Shown: positions 53,365 to 62,396 of the stretch, piece by piece
Numbering within the stretch: the first letter of the stretch is position 1
Layout: each line of letters starts with the position of its first letter
NCBI RefSeq assembly: GCF_030766725.1
Contig: NZ_JARQWR010000002.1
Coordinates: 310,001-374,000 of the forward strand
DNA: 64,000 nucleotides
Direction of reading: 5' to 3'
Origin: Flavobacterium aerium
GTDB lineage: Bacteria > Bacteroidota > Bacteroidia > Flavobacteriales > Flavobacteriaceae
The notes under the pieces: model-generated
Databases searched by the model: none
Seen by the model: the letters and a program-made list of their open reading frames with translations, nothing else
What the model was told of the DNA's origin: nothing
Made by a program: the position numbers and the translations under genes

Positions 53365-53916
53365 TTGAACAATACCAGTGAAGATATTCTCGATTTAATT
53401 GCACTTTGTAAAAAAGGAAATCAAAACGCGCAATTTGAAATCTACAACCGTTTTTATAAAGCGATGTATAATGTTGCCTTAAGAATTGTAAAAGATTCTC
53501 ATTGGGCCGAGGATGTTATGCAGGAATCTTTCTTGAAAGCATTTACTAAGTTAGAGGCTTATAAAGGAGAAGTAGCCTTTGGTGCTTGGTTAAAAAAGAT
53601 TGTAGTCAATCATAGTTTGGATAATTATAAAAAACTAAATAAGTATTCTGTCGATCCTTTAGATAAAGTGCTTTATAAGGTTGAAGATAAAGAGGATGAT
53701 GATTATGCAATTGATTTGAATGCTGTAAAAGTTCAACAGGTTATTTCAACAATTCAATCGTTAAAAGATAATTACCGGATTGCATTAACCTTATTCTTTA
53801 TAGAAGGGTATGATCAAGAAGAAATTAGTGAGATTATGGAGATTAGTGCTGTAAACTGTAGAACAACGATCAGTAGAGCAAAAGAGAGTTTAAGACAAAA
53901 ATTGAATGATTTATGA
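53365..53916 (+). CDS. ECF-type RNA polymerase sigma factor
   Basis: A 183-aa sigma-70 family factor. Region 2 is NRFYKAMYNVALRIVKDSHW then AEDVMQESFLKAFTKLEAYK, and region 4 is IQSLKDNYRIALTLFFIEGY with DQEEISEIMEISAVNCRTTI plus SRAKESLRQKL. It starts with TTG (MNNTSEDILDLIALCKKGNQ), because no ATG lies in a sensible place before region 2. The next gene overlaps it by 4 nt (ATGA) and encodes an anti-sigma-like membrane protein, so this is the head of a four-gene operon. Confidence 0.93.
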   Translation: MNNTSEDILDLIALCKKGNQNAQFEIYNRFYKAMYNVALRIVKDSHWAEDVMQESFLKAFTKLEAYKGEVAFGAWLKKIVVNHSLDNYKKLNKYSVDPLDKVLYKVEDKEDDDYAIDLNAVKVQQVISTIQSLKDNYRIALTLFFIEGYDQEEISEIMEISAVNCRTTISRAKESLRQKLNDL

Positions 53917-54455
53917 AAGAGGAAAAAGATGATTTAGAGCAGTTGTTGTTTCAACTGAAGGATGAATGGAATGAAGTTGAACCGCCTTTAGGGCACCAAA
54001 AACGTTTTCTAAAAAAAATAGAAAAAAAAACTAAGACGCGGTATTGGATTCCTTTGTCTGTGGCTGCTTCTATTGTTTTGTTTATTGGCTTATTTGTTAC
54101 TTTAAATAAGGCAACTACTGCAAAACAGGAAATCTGGACGAATGTATCACCGCAAACACAGGAAACGCATGAGTATTTTACGGCAATCATTAATACAGAA
54201 TTGTCCAAAATAAAAAACAATGATAGTCCTGAAAGCAAGCAGTTGGTAGATGATGCCATGAAGCAAATGCAAAAATTAGATACGGATTATGATAAAATTA
54301 AAAAGGAGCTGAAAGAAAATGGAGAGAATAAACAACTGGTACATGCAATGATTACGAATTTACAAACCCGTGTTACCTTTTTAGAAGAAGTATTACTTCG
54401 TATTGAAATGACTAATAAAATAAAAGAAAAACAACATGAGAATAAAACTTTATAA
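53913..54455 (+). CDS. anti-sigma-like single-span membrane protein
   Basis: A 180-aa protein with a cytoplasmic N-terminal ~45 residues (MKEEKDDLEQLLFQLKDEWN), one membrane helix (YWIPLSVAASIVLFIGLFVT, ~47-67) and a periplasmic helical domain with coiled-coil character (DDAMKQMQKLDTDYDKIKKE). It overlaps the sigma factor by 4 nt, which is the usual place of an anti-sigma factor. I do not see a zinc-binding motif (HxxxCxxC), so the role is inferred from position and topology. Confidence 0.82.
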   Translation: MKEEKDDLEQLLFQLKDEWNEVEPPLGHQKRFLKKIEKKTKTRYWIPLSVAASIVLFIGLFVTLNKATTAKQEIWTNVSPQTQETHEYFTAIINTELSKIKNNDSPESKQLVDDAMKQMQKLDTDYDKIKKELKENGENKQLVHAMITNLQTRVTFLEEVLLRIEMTNKIKEKQHENKTL

Positions 54456-55497
54456 AACGATTGCCATCATCATGTTATTGCCTTTTTGTGCATTAGCAAA
54501 TCCGATTGATGGAAAATTCACCAAAGAGAGAAAGATTCAAAAAACATATTTAGTGAATACTGAAGCCTCATTAGATGTAATCAATACCTATGGAAGCATA
54601 AATATTTCTGTTTGGAATGAAAACAAAACTTCTATTGAAGTGACAATTAAAGTAAGCGGAAACAATAAGGATGAAGTAGAGCAAAAATTTGAATCAATTT
54701 CTGTCTTAATGGGTGGAGATAAGAACAATATTACTGCCAAAACTGTTTTTGGAAGAGATACAAGATCAAGGTCTAGTATGAATATTGAAGTAAATTACGC
54801 CATAAAAATTCCGAAAAATGGAAATGTAAAATTGAATAATAAATATGGAGGAATTATCATTGATAAATTATGGGGAAAATCAGATATCGTATGTCGTTAT
54901 GGACCATTATCCATCAATGAACTTCAAAATGATATGAATGCCATTTCATTAGAATACTCCAATAACTCTAGTTTTGGATATATTAAAGGAGGTAATTTAG
55001 TCGCAAAGTATTCTGATTTTATTATCACAAAAGCAGATAAGTTAGTCTTAAAAAGTGATTATACTTCGGGTGTTATTAGTAATGTTTCAAACCTAAATTA
55101 TACCGCTGAATATGGTAAAATTAAAGTTGATAATGCAGATCAGGTTGATGGTTCTGGGGACTATCTAACAATTGTATTAGGAGATATTTCAAAACAATTG
55201 AATTTGACTACAAGCTATAGCCGAGTAAGTGTAAACGAAATGGGACCTAAAGCAAAAGATGTGAAAATTGCTGCAAAATACACTAATATTAAGATTGGTC
55301 ATAATCCAAATTACGCCTTTGACTTTGAATTTAATTTGAAATATGGGAATTTAAAAAGTAATTCAAATCTCGAAATTCAAACTAAAAAAGAAGTCAATAA
55401 TAAAACATCGTATTACAAAGGATACTATAAATCCAGTGGAGTAAATTCCATGAATATTGATACAGAATATGGCAATATTAATATTACTAAGAATTAA
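54436..55497 (+). CDS. DUF4097-like secreted beta-solenoid protein
   Basis: A 353-aa protein with an Sec signal peptide (KTIAIIMLLPFCALANPIDG). Many short strands with turns (NTYGSINISVWNENKTSIEV, YGGIIIDKLWGKSDIVCRYG, ESISVLMGGDKNNITAKTVF) suggest a beta-solenoid, as in DUF4097/adhesin-like proteins. It overlaps the anti-sigma gene by 20 nt. DUF4097 proteins occur with ECF sigma factors in Bacteroidota without a fixed function. It is followed 22 nt later by the head-GIN protein. Confidence 0.78.
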   Translation: MRIKLYKTIAIIMLLPFCALANPIDGKFTKERKIQKTYLVNTEASLDVINTYGSINISVWNENKTSIEVTIKVSGNNKDEVEQKFESISVLMGGDKNNITAKTVFGRDTRSRSSMNIEVNYAIKIPKNGNVKLNNKYGGIIIDKLWGKSDIVCRYGPLSINELQNDMNAISLEYSNNSSFGYIKGGNLVAKYSDFIITKADKLVLKSDYTSGVISNVSNLNYTAEYGKIKVDNADQVDGSGDYLTIVLGDISKQLNLTTSYSRVSVNEMGPKAKDVKIAAKYTNIKIGHNPNYAFDFEFNLKYGNLKSNSNLEIQTKKEVNNKTSYYKGYYKSSGVNSMNIDTEYGNINITKN

Positions 55498-55519
55498 TAC
55501 AAATCAAACTATATTATTT

Positions 55520-56239
55520 ATGAAAAAAATTGCATTCTCCCTGTTTACTCTACTCCTTGTTACCACTGTAAGTGCTCAAAAAAATGAAGTCATTAATGGT
55601 AATGGAAAAAACGGAAAAGTAGATCGTAAAACTGCTGCTTATGATAAAGTAAAAGTAGTAGGCTTCTTTGATATTGATTTAGTTTCTGGAACTGAAGGAA
55701 ACCTAACGTTAGAAGGAGATCAAAACATATTGGATTATATCGTTACTGAGGTTACAAATAATACACTTACTATTTCTACTCAAAAAGGAATATCCTTACG
55801 TACAGGCAAAAATAAATTACTAATTACTGTTCCTGTTGAAACATTAGATGAAATCTCATTAGTGGGTTCTGGGGATATTAATAGTAAAAGCACCATTAAA
55901 GGAGCTAATATGGATGTAATCCTTGCTGGATCTGGTGATATCAATTTATCTTTAGATAATACCAAAACAAATGTTAGCATAACAGGATCTGGCGATATAC
56001 GATTAAAGGGTAAAACAACCGATTTTATTGGAAACGTTTCTGGTTCAGGCGATTTGTCATGCAGTGATTTTAAAGCACAAAACGTAGAGGTCTCAATTTC
56101 AGGATCTGGAGATGCAAAAGTATACGCTAGTAATGCACTTAAAGCTCGCGTAAGTGGTTCTGGGGATATTCAATACAGTGGAAATCCAGCTAAACAAGAT
56201 ACTAAAACTTCTGGTTCAGGGAGTATTTCAAAAAATTAA
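55520..56239 (+). CDS. head GIN domain protein (DUF2807)
   Basis: A 239-aa protein with an Sec signal peptide (MKKIAFSLFTLLLVTTVSAQ). A DUF2807/GIN domain follows, with the motif SGSGD (or GSGD) recurring at regular intervals: GSGDINS, GSGDINL, GSGDIRL, GSGDLSC, GSGDAKV, GSGDIQY and a final GSGSISK. The pattern fits a right-handed beta-solenoid in which each turn begins with a Gly-Ser corner. The start is the ATG at 55520, where the signal peptide begins. It is the last gene of the sigma factor operon. Its role is unknown, presumably cell-surface. Confidence 0.85.
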   Translation: MKKIAFSLFTLLLVTTVSAQKNEVINGNGKNGKVDRKTAAYDKVKVVGFFDIDLVSGTEGNLTLEGDQNILDYIVTEVTNNTLTISTQKGISLRTGKNKLLITVPVETLDEISLVGSGDINSKSTIKGANMDVILAGSGDINLSLDNTKTNVSITGSGDIRLKGKTTDFIGNVSGSGDLSCSDFKAQNVEVSISGSGDAKVYASNALKARVSGSGDIQYSGNPAKQDTKTSGSGSISKN

Positions 56240-56264
56240 TTCAAACTAAATTGTAGTTAGGTAG

Positions 56265-56308
56265 GGTATTATTTTGTCTATTTTTCAGATAAAATAATAC
56301 CTTTTTTT
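56265..56308. terminator. bidirectional terminator between the head-GIN and UMF1 genes
   Basis: GGTATTATTTT (56265-56275) pairs with AAAATAATACC (56291-56301) around a 15-nt loop, followed by TTTTTTT on the plus strand. The right half lies inside the 3' end of the convergent UMF1 coding region (stop at 56278). Confidence 0.75.
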
Positions 56309-57597
56309 GGCACTCTAAGTAAAAGTAAAACCCCTACTATAAAGAAAACGACTAAGAATAATATCGCATTTTGTACTTTTCCCGTAACATCAGAAATGTA
56401 ACCATAAATAAACATACCAATTACAATTCCTATTTTTTCTGAAACATCATAAAAACTGAAAAAAGAAGTGGTATCTAATGTTTCTGGTAATAATTTAGAA
56501 TACGTTGAACGGGATAGAGATTGTATACCTCCCATAACCAACCCTACAAAACTAGCTGCTACATAAAACTCTTGTGGTGTTACTACAAAATAGGCATAAA
56601 TACAGATTAAAATCCACATAATGTTAATGACAATAAGGGTATAAATATTCCCAAATTTTGCGGAAGCTTTAGAAGTTAAATAAGCTCCTACAACAGCTAT
56701 AATTTGAATTAATAGTATACTTACAATTAATCCCATAACTCGTTTGTCATCATCTCCCCAGTCTACTTCTTTTTCTCCAAAATAACCCGCAGCAATCATT
56801 ACGGTTTGCACCGCCATACTGTAAACAAAAAAAGCACCCAAATAACGTCTCAGGCTTTTAATTTCTTTCAGTTGAAGCCAAACTTTATTTAATTCTTTGT
56901 AACCATTTAAAAATAAGTCTTTATGCATTTTTTTACCATTCTTATAGTTTGGTAAATAATAATAAGTGTATTGACTGAAACCGAGCCACCAGATTCCTAC
57001 TAATAGAAATGAAAACTGCATGGCTACTACTTTATCTGGAAAACCAAATAAATCAAATTTAAGCACCATAACTAAATTAATTACCAATAAGGCTACACTC
57101 CCGATATAACCTAAGCTATACCCTTTTGCACTCAATTTATCTTGTTGTTCTGGATAAGCAATATCTGGCAAATAGGAATTATAAAAAACTAAGCTTCCCC
57201 AAAAACCAATTAAGGCGAGCATGTAAACGAGTAAACTAAAAACTAAATGATCTAAAGAGAAAAAAAACAATCCCATACAGGAAAGTGAACCCATGTAGCA
57301 GAAGAATTTGAGAAACCACTTTTTATTCCCCATATAATCGGCAATTCCCGATAAAATAGGTGAAATAAGTGCTACTATAAAAAAACCTATTGCGGTTACA
57401 TAACTGATTAAAGATTCACTTCGAACCAAATGTCCAAAAATCCAAATTTCTTCGATTCCTTTTATACGAAATAAAGCACCGTAGTATAAAGGAAAAATTG
57501 AAGATGAAATTACAAGTGCATAAACTGAATTTGCCCAATCATAAAATGCCCAGGCATTTAATAACTTTTTATCTCCTTTTTGCAATGCTGTATTCAT
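56278..57597 (-). CDS. UMF1-family MFS transporter (Atg22-like)
   Basis: A 439-aa protein with 12 helices and the UMF1 signature NAWAFYDWANSVYALVISSS at residues ~15-34, followed by SPILSGIADYMGNKKWFLKF and SFVGLVMGGIQSLSRSTYSK. The family is related to fungal Atg22 and exports amino acids or other small solutes from vacuoles; bacterial substrates are unknown. The terminator downstream overlaps the end of the coding region. It is monocistronic. Confidence 0.92.
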   Translation of the reverse strand: MNTALQKGDKKLLNAWAFYDWANSVYALVISSSIFPLYYGALFRIKGIEEIWIFGHLVRSESLISYVTAIGFFIVALISPILSGIADYMGNKKWFLKFFCYMGSLSCMGLFFFSLDHLVFSLLVYMLALIGFWGSLVFYNSYLPDIAYPEQQDKLSAKGYSLGYIGSVALLVINLVMVLKFDLFGFPDKVVAMQFSFLLVGIWWLGFSQYTYYYLPNYKNGKKMHKDLFLNGYKELNKVWLQLKEIKSLRRYLGAFFVYSMAVQTVMIAAGYFGEKEVDWGDDDKRVMGLIVSILLIQIIAVVGAYLTSKASAKFGNIYTLIVINIMWILICIYAYFVVTPQEFYVAASFVGLVMGGIQSLSRSTYSKLLPETLDTTSFFSFYDVSEKIGIVIGMFIYGYISDVTGKVQNAILFLVVFFIVGVLLLLRVPKKGIILSEK

Positions 57598-57620
57598 AAG
57601 ATATTTAAATTTTAGACTTA

Positions 57621-57647
57621 AAAAAAGCTGCTCATTTTGAGCAGCTC
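57621..57647 (-). terminator. rho-independent terminator of the M48 protease gene
   Basis: AGCTGCTCA pairs with TGAGCAGCT around TTT, with a T run on the minus strand; 16 nt past the M48 stop. Confidence 0.88.
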
Positions 57648-57662
57648 GAAGATAAATATTAT

Positions 57663-58478
57663 TTATTTAAATGCAATACCATACTTTGCGGCTTCCGCCT
57701 TCGCTTGTGGTATTAACTTCTTTAGATTTTCTATTCTAGTTTGATTGGATGGATGTGTGCTTAAAAACTCGGGTTGTCCTGCTCCTCCAGATTTAGCCAT
57801 TCTTTCCCAAAAAGGTACTGCATTATCAGGATTATAACCTGCAATAGCCATTAAAGTTAATCCTATCATGTCAGCTTCGCTTTCATGGCTTCTACTAAAA
57901 GGTAATAAGGCACCGTATTGAGTTCCAACACCATAGGCTTGCATATATAAATTTTGTGCTTGAGTACTCTTACCTCCTACTGCTGCAGAAAGACCTACAG
58001 CACCCAATTGTTGTAATTGAGAAGCGCTCATACGTTGTGCACCATGATTTACTAAAGCATGGGCAACTTCATGTCCCATTACAGTAGCCATACCTGCATC
58101 ATCTTTACATATTGGTAATATTCCCGTAAAGAATACAATTTTTCCACCTGGCATACACCAAGCATTTACGGCTTTATCATCCACCAATTTATACTCCCAT
58201 TTATAATCATTTAAGTAACCTGAATACCCGTGTGCATTCAAATATTTTTCTGCTGCACTTTTTATTTTGATTCCAACAGTTTCTACTCTTTTAGCATCAG
58301 TCGTATTGGTAACAACCTTATTTTCAGTGATAAATTGATCATATTGCTGGAAAGCCATTGGAAACAATTCACTGTTTGATACAAAATTCAAATTGCTTTT
58401 ACCTGTGAATGGATTTTTCGAACAAGAAAAAGCTAAAACCAAAAGGGCTGATAAAACTAAAAAACTACGACTCTTCAT
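57663..58478 (-). CDS. M48-family metallopeptidase lipoprotein
   Basis: A 271-aa protein with a lipoprotein signal (MKSRSFLVLSALLVLAFSC). The catalytic motif HExxH is visible as VMGHEVAHALVNHG, and the third zinc ligand Glu in SRSHESEADMIGL. This is the YggG/LoiP-like M48 family, an outer membrane-linked zinc protease in quality control. I start at 58476-58478, since the earlier ATG (58502) adds eight residues before the signal. The length is normal. Confidence 0.93.
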   Translation of the reverse strand: MKSRSFLVLSALLVLAFSCSKNPFTGKSNLNFVSNSELFPMAFQQYDQFITENKVVTNTTDAKRVETVGIKIKSAAEKYLNAHGYSGYLNDYKWEYKLVDDKAVNAWCMPGGKIVFFTGILPICKDDAGMATVMGHEVAHALVNHGAQRMSASQLQQLGAVGLSAAVGGKSTQAQNLYMQAYGVGTQYGALLPFSRSHESEADMIGLTLMAIAGYNPDNAVPFWERMAKSGGAGQPEFLSTHPSNQTRIENLKKLIPQAKAEAAKYGIAFK

Positions 58479-58707
58479 ATTATACACTCTATTTTTAAAC
58501 AAAAATATAAAGATTTAACGATTAGACTACAAAAATAATATTTATTTTATGTGTAGAATATGTTAAAATAACATTGACTATACATAAAACGTAATTTATG
58601 ATAATCGCTTATAATCCATTATTATTTTTAAGTATAATTTATGACGTATTTGTGGCATTAAATTCACATAAAGACTAACTTGCAGTATCTATTTTATTTT
58701 AATCCAA

Positions 58708-59571
58708 ATGAGTAAAGAAAAGCCAAAGCATCAACAATCTATTGAAATCCCCAAACCCATCTTATTCACAGCCAAAGTTGCTCAATTCATTTCTAAAAAG
58801 GCCGCGACTAATTTTGCTATGAAGCTGTTTATGACACCTATGAAGCATAGAATGCCTAGTAGAGAATTAGAAATGGATACTAAAAGTGAGCAGGTATTAG
58901 TAACGATTCCAGCAATAAAAAAAGATGTAATGGTTTATCATTATGGCAAAAGTGATAAGAAGATTTTATTAGTGCATGGCTGGTCAGGACGTGGAACTCA
59001 ATTGGTGAAAATTGCCGATGAATTTTTAAAATTAGGGTATTCAACCGTTAGTTTTGATGCTCCTGCTCATGGAAAGTCTTCAGGTAAAACAAGTCATATG
59101 AGAGAATTTGTGCAAACAATTCTTCATTTACAACAATTATATGGACCGTTTGAATATGCTGTTGGGCATTCTTTAGGAGGAATGGCTTTATTAAATGCTG
59201 TAAAAAGAGGATTAGTTCTCCATAAACTTGTCGTAATAGGTAGTGGTGATGTTGTAGAAGATATACTAAATGATTTTGTACTAAAATTACAAATGAAACT
59301 TACGATTGCGGCTGAGATGAAAGTACAATTAGAAAAACGCTTAGGTGAAACCCTGAACAGTTATTCTGCGTATATAGCTTCAGAGGAAGTCCCTATTCCA
59401 GTATTAGTTATTCATGACGAAGATGATCATGATGTTCCTGTTTCGGCAGCACATCATATTTATGAACACCTGAAGGATGGACAATTAATGATTACTAAAA
59501 GTTTAGGACATCGAAAGATACTGGGTGACTCCAAAGTTATTGAACGTATTGTAAAATTCATTAAAAATTAA
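58708..59571 (+). CDS. alpha/beta hydrolase
   Basis: A 287-aa protein with the fold's hallmarks: HG oxyanion motif [14 protein letters not shown], nucleophile elbow GHSLGGMAL, an Asp in [12 protein letters not shown] and catalytic His near [11 protein letters not shown]. No signal peptide, so it is cytosolic. Serine esterase or lipase activity is expected, substrate unknown. It starts 4 nt upstream of the secreted MsrB gene, so the two may be co-transcribed. Confidence 0.9.
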   Translation: MSKEKPKHQQSIEIPKPILFTAKVAQFISKKAATNFAMKLFMTPMKHRMPSRELEMDTKSEQVLVTIPAIKKDVMVYHYGKSDKKILLVHGWSGRGTQLVKIADEFLKLGYSTVSFDAPAHGKSSGKTSHMREFVQTILHLQQLYGPFEYAVGHSLGGMALLNAVKRGLVLHKLVVIGSGDVVEDILNDFVLKLQMKLTIAAEMKVQLEKRLGETLNSYSAYIASEEVPIPVLVIHDEDDHDVPVSAAHHIYEHLKDGQLMITKSLGHRKILGDSKVIERIVKFIKN

Positions 59572-59575
59572 AGTC

Positions 59576-60043
59576 ATGAAAAATTTCATTTTATTATTCC
59601 TATTATTTGGATTATTATCCTGTCAAGGACAAGATAAAAATCAATCCGTTTTTAAAGTTCAGAAAACTGATGCTCAATGGAAAAAAGAGCTGACTAAAGA
59701 ACAGTATGAAATCCTTCGAAAAAAAGGAACAGAAAGAGCTTTTACAGGAGAATACTGGAACACTTTTGACAAAGGTAAATATGTATGTGCTGCCTGTGGA
59801 AATGTAATATTTAATTCAGATTCCAAATTTCATTCAGATTGTGGTTGGCCTTCTTTTGATAAAGCTATAAAAGGATCTGTTATTTATAAAGAAGATAATG
59901 GCTTTGGAATGAACCGTGCCGAAGTATTATGCGCCAATTGTGGAAGTCACTTAGGGCATGTTTTTGACGATGGACCAGTAGATACTACCGGAAAACGTTT
60001 TTGTACAAATTCGGCCTCCATCAAATTTATACCAGCCAAATAA
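59576..60043 (+). CDS. msrB: peptide-methionine (R)-S-oxide reductase, secreted/lipoprotein form
   Basis: A 155-aa MsrB with a lipoprotein signal ([16 protein letters not shown]) so it acts in the periplasm or on the outer membrane. Zinc-binding CAACGNVIF and [15 protein letters not shown] are present, and the resolving/active region [13 protein letters not shown] contains the catalytic Cys. It reduces methionine-R-sulfoxide and repairs oxidised envelope proteins. The next gene is a second MsrB without a signal, 26 nt downstream. Confidence 0.93.
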   Translation: MKNFILLFLLFGLLSCQGQDKNQSVFKVQKTDAQWKKELTKEQYEILRKKGTERAFTGEYWNTFDKGKYVCAACGNVIFNSDSKFHSDCGWPSFDKAIKGSVIYKEDNGFGMNRAEVLCANCGSHLGHVFDDGPVDTTGKRFCTNSASIKFIPAK

Positions 60044-60069
60044 TCTATACTAATTCTAAAATCGAACGT

Positions 60070-60465
60070 ATGAAATATCCAATTGAAAAAACGGAAGAGC
60101 AATGGAAACAAGAGCTTGGATTAGAACGTTATAAAATTTTACGTCAAAAAGGCACTGAATTTCCGCATAGTGGTAAATATAATCTTCATTATGAAAAAGG
60201 TACCTATTGCTGTGGCGCTTGCGGTGAACCTTTATTTGAAAGTAATTCAAAATTTGATGCCCATTGTGGTTGGCCTTCTTTTGACGAATCTATTCCAGGT
60301 AAAGTAGAATACATTAAAGACACGTCACATGGTATGAGTCGTACAGAAATACTATGTGCAACTTGTGGAAGCCATTTAGGACATGTTTTTGACGATGGAC
60401 CTACTGCTTCGGGACAGCGTTACTGTGTGAACTCTTTATCGGTTGATTTTAAGGAAGATAAATAA
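60070..60465 (+). CDS. msrB: peptide-methionine (R)-S-oxide reductase, cytosolic form
   Basis: A 131-aa MsrB without a signal peptide. It has CGACGEPLF and [15 protein letters not shown] (zinc site) and GQRYCVNSLSVDF with the catalytic Cys. I start it at the ATG at 60070 (MKYPIEKTEEQWKQELGLER); a longer frame from 60001 overlaps the previous gene and is not needed. It is a tandem paralogue of the secreted MsrB, giving one copy per compartment. Confidence 0.93.
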   Translation: MKYPIEKTEEQWKQELGLERYKILRQKGTEFPHSGKYNLHYEKGTYCCGACGEPLFESNSKFDAHCGWPSFDESIPGKVEYIKDTSHGMSRTEILCATCGSHLGHVFDDGPTASGQRYCVNSLSVDFKEDK

Positions 60466-60512
60466 AATTTAGTACATTACGCACTATTGTTGAATTGCAA
60501 ACAGAATACATT

Positions 60513-61061
60513 ATGATACAGCTTGAAACCGAACGATTAGTGCTTAGAGATCTATCAATAAAAGATAATGAAGTGATTCATCAACTACTTTCTAATCCTG
60601 AAACCAATGAATTCAGTACTTTAGAAGTTCCTAAAAATGTTACTGCAACAAAGAAAATTGTAAGTCAATGGATTGAAGAACAGGAAAAAACAGATAGAAC
60701 CTCCCATATATTTGCTATAATTAATCAAGAAACCAATGAATTTATTGGTCTGATATCCATTCAATTAAATCAATCTAAATTTAATGCGGGTGAAATTTGG
60801 TATAAACTACATCCCTATTTTTGGAAAGAAGGTTACGCTACAGAATCTGTAAATGCAATACTTAATTTTGGGTTCCATACGTTGAATTTGCATCGTATTG
60901 AATCTAAATGTGCTATAAATAATACGGATTCCATTAAAGTATTAAAAAAATCAGGTTTCGTTCAGGAAGGTTGCAAAAGAAAAGCCCTTCCCCTTAAAAT
61001 GGGATGGACTGATTGTTATTTTTTTGGTATTTTGGACGAAGATTTCAAAAAGAAATTTTAA
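60513..61061 (+). CDS. RimJ/RimL-type GNAT acetyltransferase
   Basis: A 182-aa protein of the Acetyltransf_3 group: ETERLVLRDLSIKDNEVIHQ, then FIGLISIQLNQSKFNAGEIW, YKLHPYFWKEGYATESVNAI (motif A with EGYATE) and NLHRIESKCAINNTDSIKVL with KKSGFVQEG. RimJ/RimL-like proteins acetylate N-termini or antibiotics; the target here is unknown. The ATG at 60513 fits better than an earlier TTG. It ends 28 nt before the Crp/Fnr-type gene. Confidence 0.9.
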   Translation: MIQLETERLVLRDLSIKDNEVIHQLLSNPETNEFSTLEVPKNVTATKKIVSQWIEEQEKTDRTSHIFAIINQETNEFIGLISIQLNQSKFNAGEIWYKLHPYFWKEGYATESVNAILNFGFHTLNLHRIESKCAINNTDSIKVLKKSGFVQEGCKRKALPLKMGWTDCYFFGILDEDFKKKF

Positions 61062-61089
61062 ATATCATTCCCAAATTCATAGTAGCAGT

Positions 61090-61671
61090 ATGTATGAATC
61101 ACTCCGTAAAAATATAGAAAAGCATATCATCATTACAAATGATGAATTCGAACAATTTACAGCTCCTTTCTATGTAAGTAAAATAAAGAAAGGACAGTTT
61201 TTACTTCGAGAAGGTGAGATTTGTAAATTCGAAGGTTATGTAACAAAAGGCTGCTTTAAAGTCTATTATACGAGTGAAAATGGCACTTCTAATGTGTTAT
61301 ACTTTGCAATCGAAGATTGGTGGATTGCAGATATTGATAGTTTTACCAATCAAATTCCTTCTATATTAAATATTCAAGCCCTTGAAGATAGTGAAGTCCT
61401 TCTCATCACTAAACCTTTTAAAGAAGCACTTTATGAGCAATTACCTTTTGTAGAAAAGTTATTTCGCATCATGACACAAAAGAGTTTAGTAGCACTACAA
61501 CGCAGAATGATTTCTTCTCTTAATAAAACCGCAGACCAACGTTATATAGAATTTATTACTAAATATCCTGAATTAGAACAGCGCCTTTCGCAACAGCATA
61601 TTGCCTCCTATTTGGGCATAACACATGAATTTTTAAGTAAAATTCGGAAAAAACTAGTTTCTCCTCATTAA
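61090..61671 (+). CDS. Crp/Fnr-family transcriptional regulator
   Basis: A 193-aa protein. The N-terminal cyclic-nucleotide-binding fold is at ~20-120 (FYVSKIKKGQFLLREGEICK, FEGYVTKGCFKVYYTSENGT), and a short C-terminal winged-helix contains EQRLSQQHIASYLGITHEFL (S-x-x-x-R/K-K). It lacks the N-terminal Cys cluster of true Fnr. I use the ATG at 61090. A TTGA-N6-TCAA palindrome starts 8 nt after its stop, in front of the DsbA-like gene, a possible operator. The effector is unknown. Confidence 0.87.
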   Translation: MYESLRKNIEKHIIITNDEFEQFTAPFYVSKIKKGQFLLREGEICKFEGYVTKGCFKVYYTSENGTSNVLYFAIEDWWIADIDSFTNQIPSILNIQALEDSEVLLITKPFKEALYEQLPFVEKLFRIMTQKSLVALQRRMISSLNKTADQRYIEFITKYPELEQRLSQQHIASYLGITHEFLSKIRKKLVSPH

Positions 61672-61678
61672 TACTTTT

Positions 61679-61692
61679 TTGAACTAGTTCAA
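61679..61692. promoter_or_regulatory. FNR/CRP-type palindrome TTGA-N6-TCAA, candidate operator
   Basis: TTGAACTAGTTCAA is a perfect 14-bp palindrome with the half-sites and spacing of FNR sites. It lies directly downstream of a Crp/Fnr-family gene and 22 nt upstream of a TACATTTG -7 box, so it overlaps the likely -33 region of the next operon. Confidence 0.55.
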
Positions 61693-61714
61693 CTTTTTCG
61701 AAATATAACTGATT

Positions 61715-61722
61715 TACATTTG
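61715..61722 (+). promoter_or_regulatory. candidate Bacteroidota -7 box for the DsbA-like operon
   Basis: TACATTTG matches TAnnTTTG, 54 nt before the ATG at 61777. No TTG element at the right distance; the palindrome at 61679-61692 lies there instead, consistent with an activator-dependent promoter. Confidence 0.5.
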
Positions 61723-61776
61723 TACTGTAATAATAAAAGTGACAGTTTTGCAATTAATCACTAAAAAAGAAAGCAA

Positions 61777-62394
61777 ATGAAACTAATTTATATCATGGAT
61801 CCACTGTGTGGGTGGTGCTACGGTAATAGTACAAATACTTTGAAAATTTTCAATGAATATAAGGACAAAATAGATTTTGAAGTATTACCAGGTGGAATGT
61901 GGATTGATGAAAATACGCGTAATCAGTCGAAACAAATGGCTAGTTATTTTCAGAAACACGATTTACAAATTGAAGAACTAACCGGGACAAAATTTGGAGA
62001 TGCCTATTTTGAATTCATTCAGAATGACAAGATTGTATTGGATAGTGAAATTCCATCAAGAGCAATTATAGCTGTTCAGGAATTGTGGAAAGAAAAAACA
62101 ATACCTTTTACTGTGGCGATACAAAAAGCGCGTTATTTTTCAGGAAAGGATTTAAATCTTGAAGAAACCTATATTGAGATAATCAAAGAATTAAATCTTG
62201 ATCAAGATTTGTTTTTAAAACTGTTTAATTCTAAAGAAATAAAGACAAAAACACGATTGACATTTGTTCGTGCTAAAAATTATGCAGTCTCCTTCCCTAC
62301 ACTATTGTTAGAAGCCAACGACGATTTATATCTTATCGAACAAGGATACTCAACATACGAAACAATAACTTCAAAAATCAACACAATACTCTAA
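61777..62394 (+). CDS. DsbA-family thioredoxin-like oxidoreductase (FrnE-type)
   Basis: A 205-aa protein with the CxxC active site CGWC at residues 11-14 (MDPLCGWCYGNS), the DsbA insertion helices and the region AVSFPTLLLEANDDLYLIEQ holding the cis-Pro (FPT) loop. No signal peptide, so it is cytosolic like FrnE-type disulfide isomerases. It starts the cluster with the MBL-fold and NTF2-like genes (gaps of 2 and 4 nt). It is preceded by a FNR-type site. Confidence 0.87.
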   Translation: MKLIYIMDPLCGWCYGNSTNTLKIFNEYKDKIDFEVLPGGMWIDENTRNQSKQMASYFQKHDLQIEELTGTKFGDAYFEFIQNDKIVLDSEIPSRAIIAVQELWKEKTIPFTVAIQKARYFSGKDLNLEETYIEIIKELNLDQDLFLKLFNSKEIKTKTRLTFVRAKNYAVSFPTLLLEANDDLYLIEQGYSTYETITSKINTIL

Positions 62395-62396
62395 TT

